DNA of 64,000 nucleotides from Larix kaempferi. Its lineage: Eukaryota > Streptophyta > Pinopsida > Pinales > Pinaceae. The position numbers were made by a program, and so were the translations under genes. Shown here one piece after another: positions 24,699 to 34,424 of the stretch. The notes under the pieces are model-generated. The model ran no database searches, was not told the DNA's origin, and was given only the letters and a program-made list of their open reading frames with translations. The stretch is taken from assembly GCA_027924585.1 (NCBI GenBank), contig BSBM01000232.1, forward strand, positions 25,765,501-25,829,500, read 5' to 3'. How positions within the stretch are numbered: position 1 is the stretch's first letter; the number at the start of each line of letters is the position of its first letter.

Positions 24699-24914
24699 TC
24701 AAGGAGGTCGTCGAAGGATTTGCGCGAAATTATCCATCATCTCGTTCCTCTGCTGCGTGAGGGCTTCCTCAAGCAACATTTTGATAGGATCTCCTGTCCC
24801 GTCGTTTTTCTTTTCTCCTGCCATGAGAGGTCGCTTGGGCGTGCGAGAGATTTTGTCCTCAAGAGAAACAAGCTCGAGACCCAATTCTTTGTACCCTGAC
24901 CTCGTTGGGGACAT
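24699..24914 (-). pseudogene. gag remnant g8
   Basis: Two changes, S-to-I (EDKISRT) and D-to-N (EKKNDGT). Confidence 0.75.
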
Positions 24915-24952
24915 GCATTAAGACGACAAGGAGCAGACCGCTCTGATACCAC

Positions 24953-25575
24953 TGATCCGGATTTTATGAGCAGAACGAAATGAATACAGATTATTATCAG
25001 ATGCTTAACACAAAATAACAGAGATACAGTAAAACTGGTTTTCTATTCAATAAGGAAATAAGCTAGAACTGTAAAATGCAGCGGAAAACAAGCTTGCTGG
25101 AATGGTGGCGGCTTATCTCTGAGAAGAGATGTGACGGCTGCGCTCATTTCGCAAGAAGATGGTTACAATGAGGCTCTCAAGGCCTTTTACAATAAACAGG
25201 AATGTCAAAAACCCTAGACATCCAAAAACCTAACCCTAGGAGATGAAGCGCCAAAAGTCATGTGGGCCCCGTTTGGGTAAGTTAGTACATCAACTTCCCG
25301 GGGTCGTAACTTTTGCATACGATCTCCGTTTGGGGCGCTCGGTAGCCCATTGGAAAGGTCTATCCGAGATTTACAACTTTCGATTGGGGCCAAATGTACG
25401 CCGGAGGCAGCCGTTTGGCCCCCCAAATTGCCAAAAAAGGTCGTTTAGGGCCTCAAAATGGCCCCGGAAGTTCAGGACCCGAAAAACTGCTAAAAATAGT
25501 ACAATACCAAAGTTGCCATAAAACTGTTTTGAGCCAGTTGGAAAGGTGGGTGGCCACCAATATCCACCTGGATCA
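24953..25575 (-). repeat. Chromovirus LTR, copy L8
   Basis: Same length. The hairpin block (25386-25422) has GATTGG before the left arm and GGCAGCCG at the loop and right arm. Confidence 0.93.
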
Positions 25576-27452
25576 ATCCTCCCTCCTTAGGAAGCAATGG
25601 TCTCCATTGCGTTGAGCTCCTCCATCAGATGAGGAAATTTCTGCTGAATTTGGCCTCGGGTGAGCCACTTGCCTTGGTGCAGGAGATGCCCTGCTTTGAC
25701 AACTCGATAAAGTTGGATCCTTTGATGTCGAGTGCCCTTGATCTGTGTGTCTGCAATATGATCACTGGATGCTTGTTGTAGGCAGTCAGGGTTGAGCTCT
25801 GTTGGTGTCAACTTCTCTGCTATCTCTGAGGTGTCTAATAGTGGTGGGAAATATGGCCGAAGGAGAGCCACGTTGAATACTGGATGCAGACCAAGGAAGG
25901 GGGGAATGTTGAGCTCAAAAGCATTGTCACCCACCGCCTTGGTGATGGTGTACGGCCCATAACAGAGTGGGCGAAGCTTTCGATGGGGCCCTGTAAGGCG
26001 TTCTTTCTGCAAATGCAACCAAACTTTGTCGCCCACCTGAAACTTATGTGGCACCCGATGTTGATCATGGCGCTGCTTGTACTTGGCATTAGACTTCTGT
26101 AGAATATCTTGAACCTGTTGGCGGATATGCTGGATCCGTTCAATGAACCGGGCGGCTTTGTCCGCTTCTGGGGATGAGTCGGCCGAGGTGGTCGCAAGGG
26201 GAAGTGCAACATCCATGGGGCCCAATGGTTGGAATCCCAACCCCACCTGAAAGGGGCTGTGGCCAGTTGAGCTATGCAGGGCTCGGTTGTAGCTATGTTG
26301 GACATAGGGGAGACTCTCATCCCATGTGCGAGGGTGTGTTGAATTGTACATGCGCAGGATATGTACGACCATCCGGTTGACGACCTCCGTTTGTCCATCG
26401 GTCTGGGGGTGGAAGGCAGTGGATTTGGTGAGCTTGGTATCCAGCAGTGACCAAAGGCTTGACCAGAATGAGCTGAGGAACCGACTGTCACTGTCTGAGA
26501 TAATGGTCTGTGGGATCCCAAAATGTACCCATACTCGTTCAAAGAAGAGCTTGGCAGTGGCTTCTGCTGTGATGTTCTTCTTGCAAGCGGCTAGAATCGC
26601 CATCTTGGAAAAGCGATCAACAACCACGAAAACACAGTCGTTTCCCCTCTTGGTGGACGGGAGGCCCGACATGTAGTCCATTGAGATGGATTCCCACGGC
26701 CTGTCAGGAGTAGGCAGAGGGGTGTATAGTCCCTGTTTCTTAGTGGTCGGTTTGGCAATAGCGCAAGCGGTGCAGGACCTGATATACTTGCCAACATCCT
26801 GTCGAAGTTTCGGCCAGTAGAAATGTTTCTGCAACACTGCCACTGTCTTTTCGACGCCAAAGTGTCCTGCCACCCGACTATAGTGAGCTTCCCAAATCAG
26901 CTTCGTGCGCTCGCTTGATGGAACACAGAGATGGCCCAGATGACACAACAACCCGTCTTGAAGATGGAAATTAGCAACCACTGAGTTGGTGCCCAGCATT
27001 TGATAGGTGGCAGAGAAGTCAGGGTCTGTCTCGTAGAGGTGGGGCCATCCAGAGGTCTCGTGGCCACAAGAGTCTAGCACCGTGGTAAGTGCCGCGACTG
27101 GTGGTCGACTGAGGCAGTCAGCAACTCGGTTGGTACTCCCTGTTTTATATTTGATGTTGAGGTGGAACTGCTGTAAATATGTTGACCACTTCTGATGGCG
27201 GTCATTCTGCAACTTTCCTTGGGTCTGCATGAACTGTAGTGGCTTGTGATCAGTGTGGATGACTGTCTCCTTCCCAAGAATGTAATGTCTCCACTGGCGG
27301 CAGGCTTGTACAATGGAGTACATCTCTTTGTCATAGGTAGGGTACTTGCGGACAGCATCTGATAGTGTCTCACTATGATATGCCACGGGGTGGCCGTGTT
27401 GAGTGAGAACGGCTCCCACAGCATAATCTGAAGCATCTGTCTCGATCTCAAA

Positions 27453-27457
27453 GGGAT
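27453..27457. repeat. Target-site duplication GGGAT, left copy
   Basis: Five bases directly before the solo LTR, matching 29467-29471. Confidence 0.9.
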
Positions 27458-29466
27458 TGTAATGTCCCTTGTTAGGAATTTTATTAAAATTGCAATTTTC
27501 CACTTTTTTCCTTGGTTCGACCTTTGACTAGTTTCGATCTCTAGGTCCCAAATTTGCCCCAAATGATCCCAAATCTTCTGAGAAGGTATATTAATGATAT
27601 TAGAACATAAATATGTGTTTTATGGATGCCTTTGTACCTTTAAAACACTTCTACAAATACGCTTTCAATTCTGGTCAATGTAGGTAACTTTACTAGTAAT
27701 TTGCCTTTGACTAGTATTGGTCTCTATGTCTCGAATTGACTCCAAATGCATTCAAATCTTCAAGGAAGGTGTATGAATGATATTAAGACTTGAATATTAT
27801 GTTCAGGGATGATATATGGCCACCAAAATACCTCTGCAAACTCTCTTAAGATTCTGGACCAAGTATGCAATTTTACTAGTAATTTGGGGTTCAAATCCCC
27901 CTGGGGTAAGTATTGAAAATGGCTTCCCAAATGCCTCCAAAGCCACTCAAATTTATGAACAGAGGTAGGAAATTTATTAAGGATGTTATTAAGGTCTCAT
28001 GTGCACCATTAATTGATTATTATATCTGTTCCAACCCTCTCCCATTCAACTGCAAAAATCACCAATTCGACCCTTGGGGAAATGGCACTATTTCTTCTCC
28101 CAGTGCAATTAAACTAAGTAAAAATACTTCAAATGCTCAAGTACAGTACATGAAACTTGTAAAATACATCCATGGAAGTCCATTAATCACAAATTCATCA
28201 GAGAATCATCCATTCATTCGAAATCATCATCAACACATTGGTTCACAACAAGGTAGTGGGGAAATGGCATTGTTCTTCCATTAAAAATGAGATTTATACA
28301 TTTCTACTTGGAATTTCGACCTGAAACTTTTTGGAGATGAAGAACAGAGTATTTAATTCATATTACAAAAGAAATGGGGCATTAAAAGCTTCCCCAAAGA
28401 GTACAATAGCTCACCAAAAACGCCCTCCCTCAAGGATCAAGAATATGCCATCAAAACCGGAAATGGTTGAAGGAGTGAGCTGCAATAGAAGAAACCATGA
28501 GCTGCCCTGTAGCTTACACCTGCAAATAAATACTCCATTAAAGCTCCAAATGAAAGGTCTGAATGGCCTTTCCAATTACCAACTTGGATGGGAATCTTTC
28601 ACCCTCGAAATTGGCTAAGGCAAGAAACTAGTCATCCACTAGCTCTCCCTCTTCACAAATGCAATTGCAAATTCTACAAATGATCAAAAGCTGGTTTCCT
28701 TCTTTGTTATTGACATTTATAAACTTCTAATGTCCTCCATGGGTCGAATTCCTTCCAAGAGACTCATGCCAACTCAAGTTGGGAAGAGATTCCAAAGAAC
28801 GCCACTTGTACAACAATTCCTAGTCTCCCACTTCCACCAAATCACATGTGGAAGCATCTTAGCTGCCCTAACACCCTTGAGCGCCCTCTTGGAGTCTATT
28901 TTTATCCCTGACATGTCATATATGTCATATGTCAGCCTTCAGGTCTGATTTGTGTCATAGGTGTCATAGCATCTTCATCATTGTTGTCATAGAGCTAGGG
29001 AATCTAGCCCAAGTGTCTCACTAGCTCCAAATTGCCTCTTCCTCTTCCTCTATATTTCGACCTTGGATGAGTCATGCAATGAATAATACCTTTTGGACTC
29101 CCCCAAGTATGTTACCATTCACCTTGAATTCGAATTGGTGAGAGAATGATGCCAAATGTAGTGGGGAAATCTAGCCATATGTGGGTCCCACTTCCTCCAT
29201 GTGTCTTCATCATGAAATGCCACTTTGATTTTCACTTGTATATATTTATTTAGCTCCTTTATTAAATATTTATTCCATTCTAATGTTCAAACATCATTTA
29301 TTATCCCCATTATTCCAAATCCCAAAGCTTCCACCCCAAACCTAGGAAACTAGTAATTTTCCTCCTTGGCAATTATTTGACCTTTAGCATCAATTTGACA
29401 AATTCTAATGAATAGGGCTAATGTGATTAGGCCATTGTGACCCAATGCCAAATTTGGGACATGACA
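27458..29466. mobile_element. Solo LTR (2009 bp) inserted in P9
   Basis: The insert starts TGTAATGTCCC and ends GGGACATGACA, an inverted pair matching at 10 of 11 positions with TG...CA ends. It is flanked by the 5-bp direct repeat GGGAT. Removing insert plus one GGGAT restores the normal unit exactly. TG/CA ends, a 5-bp duplication and the absence of coding sequence or an internal primer site point to a solo LTR from an element with a long LTR. Small ORFs inside (for example 27913-28284) have no recognisable domain. TGTCATA-like short repeats lie around 28912-28995. Orientation is not resolved. Confidence 0.85.
27521..27885. repeat. Diverged direct duplication, 183-bp period, inside the solo LTR
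   Basis: Both halves start CCTTTGACTAG (27521 and 27704) and end near TTACTAGTAATTT. They share a series of matched blocks such as CCAAAT, TCAAATCTTC-like and AATGATATTA. They are clearly diverged, so this duplication is older than the insertion. Confidence 0.7.
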
Positions 29467-29471
29467 GGGAT
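29467..29471. repeat. Target-site duplication GGGAT, right copy
   Basis: Five bases directly after the solo LTR, continuing into normal P9 sequence. Confidence 0.9.
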
Positions 29472-30124
29472 GTTGCAGGTTTGGTAATGAGAGTACCGGC
29501 GATGAGCACAAACGCTTCTTCAAGTCATCGAAGGATTGTTGTTGGGACAGGCCCCACACAAATTTTGCCTTACCACCACCCCTGGTCACTTGGCTGAGGG
29601 CCCATGCGATATGAGAGAATCCCAGCACGAACCGTCGATAGAAATTGGCGAGGCCCAAGAAGCTCCGGAGTTCAGTGAGTGTGGTTGGGGCTGGCTAGTC
29701 ACGGATGACCTGGATCTTGGCTGGATCCACATGCACACCATGTCGATCAACGATGTAGCCTAAGTAATGGACCCTGTCCATGCCGAAGGAGCATTTTTCC
29801 AAGTTTGCATATAGTTTGTGCTTCCGCAGGGTGTGCAGAACCTGCTGAATATGCTGCAAGTGTTCCTCCCAAGTCTTGCTGTAGATGAGGATGTCATCCA
29901 GATACACCACTACAAAATCGTTGGTGAAAGGTCGTAGGATATCGTCCATCATCCTCATAAAAGTTGCTGGAGCATTTGTCAAGCCAAAAGGCATGACCAG
30001 CCATTCAAAAAGACCTTCTTTTGACTTGAAGGCAGTCTTCCATACATCTGTCTGTTCTATTGGGACCTGGTGGTAGCCAGACTTCAGATCAATCTTACTG
30101 AAGTATTTGGCCCCCGTGAGCTGA

Positions 30125-30340
30125 TCAAGGAGGTCGTCGAAGGATTTGCGCGAAATTATCCATCATCTCGTTCCTCTGCTGCGTGAGGGCTTCCTCAAGC
30201 AACATTTTGATAGGATCTCCTGTCCCGTCGTCTTTCTTTTCTCCTGCCATGAGAGGTCGCTTGGGCGTGCGAGAGCTTTTGTCCTCAAGAGAAACAAGCT
30301 CGAGACCCAATTCTTTGTACCCTGACCTCGTTGGGGACAT
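30125..30340 (-). pseudogene. gag remnant g9
   Basis: Consensus sequence. Confidence 0.75.
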
Positions 30341-30378
30341 GCATTAAGACGACAAGGAGCAGACCGCTCTGATACCAC

Positions 30379-31001
30379 TGATCCGGATTTTATGAGCAGA
30401 ACGAAATGAATACAGATTATTATCAGATGCTTAACACAAAATAACAGAGATACAGTAAAACTGGTTTTCTATTCAATAAGGAAATAAGCTAGAATTGTAA
30501 AATGCAGCGGAAAACAAGCTTGCTGGAATGGTGGCGGCTTATCTCTGAGAAGAGATGTGACGGCTGCGCTCATTTCGCAAGAAGATGGTTACAATGAGGC
30601 TCTCAAGGCCTTTTACAATAAACAGGAATGTCAAAAACCCTAGACATCCAAAAACCTAACCCTAGGAGATGAAGCGCCAAAAGTCATGTGGGCCCCGTTT
30701 GGGTAAGTTAGTACATCAACTTCCCGGGGTCGTAACTTTTGCATACGATCTCCGTTTGGGGCGCTCGGTAGCCCATTGGAAAGGTCTATCCGAGATTTAC
30801 AACTTTCGACTGGGGCCAAATGTACGCCAGAGGCAACCATTTGGCCCCCCAAATTGCCAAAAAAGGTCGTTTAGGGCCTCAAAATAACCCCGGAAGTTCA
30901 GGACCCGAAAAACTGCTAAAAATAGTACAATACCAAAGTTGCCATAAAACTGTTTTGAGCCAGTTGGAAAGGTGGGTGGCCACCAATATCCACCTGGATC
31001 A
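30379..31001 (-). repeat. Chromovirus LTR, copy L9
   Basis: Same length. One loop change in the hairpin block (30812-30848, GCCAGAGG), and TGG changed to TAA in the neighbouring AAAATGGCCCC motif. Confidence 0.93.
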
Positions 31002-31012
31002 ATCCTCCCTCC

Positions 31013-33406
31013 TTAGGAAGCAATGGTCTCCATTGCGTTGAGCTCCTCCATCAGATGAGGAAATTTCTGCTGAATTTGGCCTCGGGTGAGCCACTTGCCT
31101 TGGTGCAGGAGCTGCCCTGCTTTGACAACTCGATAAAGTTGGATCCTTTGATGTCGAGTGCCCTTGATCTGTGTGTCTGCAATATGATCACTGGATGCTT
31201 GTTGTAGGCAGTCAGGGTTGAGCTCTGTTGGTGTCAACTTCTCTGCTATCTCTGAGGTGTCTAATAGTGGTGGGAAATATGGCCGAAGGAGAGCCACATT
31301 GAATACTGGATGCAGACCAAGGAAGGGGGGAATGTTGAGCTCAAAAGCATTGTCACCCACCGCCTTGGTGATGGTGTACGGCCCATAACAGAGTGGGCGA
31401 AGCTTTCGATGGGGCCCTGTAAGGCGTTCTTTCTGCAAATGCAACCAAACTTTGTCGCCCACCTGAAACTTATGTGGCACCCGATGTTGATCATGGCGCT
31501 GCTTGTACTTGGCATTAGACTTCTGTAGAATATCTTGAACCTGTTGGCGGATATGCTGGATCCGTTCAATGAACCGGGCGGCTTTGTCCGCTTCTGGGGA
31601 TGAGTCGGCCGAGGTGGTCGCAAGGGGAAGTGCAACATCCATGGGGCCCAATGGTTGGAATCCCAACCCCACCTGAAAGGGGCTGTGGCCAGTTGAGCTA
31701 TGCAGGGCTCGGTTGTAGCTATGTTGGACATAGGGGAGACTCTCATCCCATGTGCGAGGGTGTGTTGAATTGTACATGCGCAGGATATGTACGACCATCC
31801 GGTTGACGACCTCCGTTTGTCCATCGGTCTGGGGGTGGAAGGCAGTGGATTTGGTGAGCTTGGTATCCAGCAGTGACCAAAGGCTTGACCAGAATGAGCT
31901 GAGGAACCGACTGTCACGGTCTGAGATAATGGTCTGTGGGATCCCAAAATGTACCCATACTCGTTCAAAGAAGAGCTTGGCAGTGGCTTCTGCTGTGATG
32001 TTCTTCTTGCAAGCGGCTAGAATCGCCATCTTGGAAAAGCGATCAACAACCACGAAAACACAGTCGTTTCCCCTCTTGGTGGACGGGAGGCCCGACATGT
32101 AGTCCATTGAGATGGATTCCCACGGCCTGTCAGGAGTAGGCATAGGGGTGTATAGGCCCTGTTTCTTAGTGGTCGGTTTGGCAATAGCGCAAGCGGTGCA
32201 GGACCTGATATACTTGCCAACATCCTGTCGAAGTTTCGACCAGTAGAAATGTTTCTGCAACACAGCCACTGTCTTTTCGACGCCAAAGTGTCCTGCCACC
32301 CGACTATAGTGAGCTTCCCAAATCAGCTTCGCGCGCTCGCTTGATGGAACACAGAGATGGCCCAGATGACACAACAACCCGTCTTGAAGATGGAAATTAG
32401 CAACCACTGAGTTGGTGCCCAGCATTTGATAGGTGGCAGAAAAGTCAGGGTCTGTCTCGTAGAGGTGGGGCCATCCAGAGGTCTCGTGGCCACAAGAGTC
32501 TAGCACCGTGGTAAGTGCCGCGACTGGAGGTCGACTGAGGCAGTCAGCAACTCGGTTGGTACTCCCTGTTTTATATTTGATGTTGAGGTGGAACTGCTGT
32601 AAATATGTTGACCACTTCTGATGGCGGTCATTCTGCAACTTTCCTTGGGTTTGCATGAACTGTAGTGGCTTGTGATCAGTGTGGATGACTGTCTCCTTCC
32701 CAAGAATGTAATGTCTCCACTGGCGGCAGGCTTGTACAATGGAGTACATCTCTTTGTCATAGGTAGGGTACTTGCGGACAGCATCTGATAGTGTCTCACT
32801 ATGATATGCCACGGGGTGGCCGTGTTGAGTGAGAACGGCACCCACAGCATAATCTGAAGCATCTGTCTCGATCTCAAAGGGATGTTGCAGGTTTGGTAAT
32901 GAGAGTACCGGCGATGAGCACAAACGCTTCTTCAAGTCATCGAAGGCTTTTTGTTGGGACAGGCCCCACACAAATTTTTCCTTACCACCACCCCTGGTCA
33001 CTTGGCTGAGGGCCCATGCAATATGAGAGAATCCCAGCACGAACCGTCGATAGAAATTGGCGAGGCCCAAGAAGCTCCGGAGTTCAGTGAGTGTGGTTGG
33101 GGCTGGCCAGTCACGGATGACCTGGATCTTGGCTGGATCCACATGCACACCATGTCGATCAACGATGTAGCCTAAGTAATGGACCCTGTCCATGCCGAAG
33201 GAGCATTTTTCCAAGTTTGCATATAGTTTGTGCTTCCGCAGGGTGTGCAGAACCTGCTGAATATGCTGCAAGTGTTCCTCCCAAGTCTTGCTGTAGATGA
33301 GGATGTCATCCAGATACACCACTACAAAAGCGTTGGTGAAAGGTCGTAGGATATCGTCCATCATCCTCATAAAAGTTGCTGGAGCATTTGTCAAGCCAAA
33401 AGGCAT
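31013..33406 (-). CDS. P10: pol copy, open
   Basis: 797 codons without a stop. Private changes include D-to-A just before YLDD (TNAFVVV), P-to-S in the integrase zinc finger (FYWSKL) and R-to-C beside GPY. P9 shares the R-to-C change, which suggests P9 and P10 are related by duplication or conversion. Confidence 0.87.
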   Translation of the reverse strand: MPFGLTNAPATFMRMMDDILRPFTNAFVVVYLDDILIYSKTWEEHLQHIQQVLHTLRKHKLYANLEKCSFGMDRVHYLGYIVDRHGVHVDPAKIQVIRDWPAPTTLTELRSFLGLANFYRRFVLGFSHIAWALSQVTRGGGKEKFVWGLSQQKAFDDLKKRLCSSPVLSLPNLQHPFEIETDASDYAVGAVLTQHGHPVAYHSETLSDAVRKYPTYDKEMYSIVQACRQWRHYILGKETVIHTDHKPLQFMQTQGKLQNDRHQKWSTYLQQFHLNIKYKTGSTNRVADCLSRPPVAALTTVLDSCGHETSGWPHLYETDPDFSATYQMLGTNSVVANFHLQDGLLCHLGHLCVPSSERAKLIWEAHYSRVAGHFGVEKTVAVLQKHFYWSKLRQDVGKYIRSCTACAIAKPTTKKQGLYTPMPTPDRPWESISMDYMSGLPSTKRGNDCVFVVVDRFSKMAILAACKKNITAEATAKLFFERVWVHFGIPQTIISDRDSRFLSSFWSSLWSLLDTKLTKSTAFHPQTDGQTEVVNRMVVHILRMYNSTHPRTWDESLPYVQHSYNRALHSSTGHSPFQVGLGFQPLGPMDVALPLATTSADSSPEADKAARFIERIQHIRQQVQDILQKSNAKYKQRHDQHRVPHKFQVGDKVWLHLQKERLTGPHRKLRPLCYGPYTITKAVGDNAFELNIPPFLGLHPVFNVALLRPYFPPLLDTSEIAEKLTPTELNPDCLQQASSDHIADTQIKGTRHQRIQLYRVVKAGQLLHQGKWLTRGQIQQKFPHLMEELNAMETIAS

Positions 33407-33536
33407 GACCAGCCATTCAAAAAGACCTTCTTTTGACTTGAAGGCAGTCTTCCATACATCTGTCTGTTCTATTGGGACCTGGTGGTAGCCAGACTTCAGA
33501 TCAATCTTACTGAAGTATTTGGCCCCCGTGAGCTGA

Positions 33537-33752
33537 TCAAGGAGGTCGTCGAAGGATTTGCGCGAAATTATCCATCATCTCGTTCCTCTGCTGCGTGAGG
33601 GCTTCCTCAAGCAACATTTTGATAGGATCTCCTGTCCCGTCGTCTTTCTTTTCTCCTGCCATGAGAGGTCGCTTGGGCGTGCGAGAGCTTTTGTCCTCAA
33701 GAGAAACAAGCTCGAGACCCAATTCTTTGTACCCTGACCTCGTTGGGGACAT
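33537..33752 (-). pseudogene. gag remnant g10
   Basis: Consensus sequence. Confidence 0.75.
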
Positions 33753-33790
33753 GCATTAAGACGACAAGGAGCAGACCGCTCTGATACCAC

Positions 33791-34413
33791 TGATCCGGAT
33801 TTTATGAGCAGAACGAAATGAATACAGATTATTATCAGATGCTTAACACAAAATAACAGAGATACAGTAAAACTGGTTTTCTATTCAATAAGGAAATAAG
33901 CTAGAACTGTAAAATGCAGCGGAAAACAAGCTTGCTGGAATGGTGGCGGCTTATCTCTGAGAAGAGATGTGACGGCTGCGCTCATTTCGCAAGAAGATGG
34001 TTACAATGAGGCTCTCAAGGCCTTTTACAATAAACAGGAATGTCAAAAACCCTAGACATCCAAAAACCTAACCCTAGGAGATGAAGCGCCAAAAGTCATG
34101 TGGGCCCCGTTTGGGTAAGTTAGTACATCAACTTCCCGGGGTCGTAACTTTTGCATACGATCTCCGTTTGGGGCGCTCGGTAGCCCATTGGAAAGGTCTA
34201 TCCGAGATTTACAACTTTCGACTGGGGCCAAATGTACGCCGGAGGCAATCATTTGGCCCCCCAAATTGCCAAAAAAGGTCGTTTAGGGCCTCAAAATGGC
34301 CCCGGAAGTTCAGGACCCGAAAAACTGCTAAAAATAGTACAATACCAAAGTTGCCATAAAACTGTTTTGAGCCAGTTGGAAAGGTGGGTGGCCACCAATA
34401 TCCACCTGGATCA
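33791..34413 (-). repeat. Chromovirus LTR, copy L10
   Basis: Same length. A single change in the hairpin block (34224-34260, GGCAATCA). Confidence 0.93.
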
Positions 34414-34424
34414 ATCCTCCCTCC

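Larger units (their letters stand above)
25587..29994 (-). pseudogene. P9: pol copy split by a solo LTR, with an added stop
   Basis: The 5' part (29467-29994) carries YLDD and has a TAG at 29693-29695 replacing Trp100. A 2009-bp solo LTR then interrupts the frame just before the RNase H FEIETDAS motif. The 3' part (25587-27452) is open through integrase to the normal TAA. The apparent 638-aa ORF there begins in inserted LTR sequence. The integrase motif SDRDSRF reads SDSDSRF. Confidence 0.9.

Noticed and set aside
27913-28284. 123-codon ORF inside the solo LTR
   Set aside because: No domain, and it lies inside a non-coding LTR. Likely chance.
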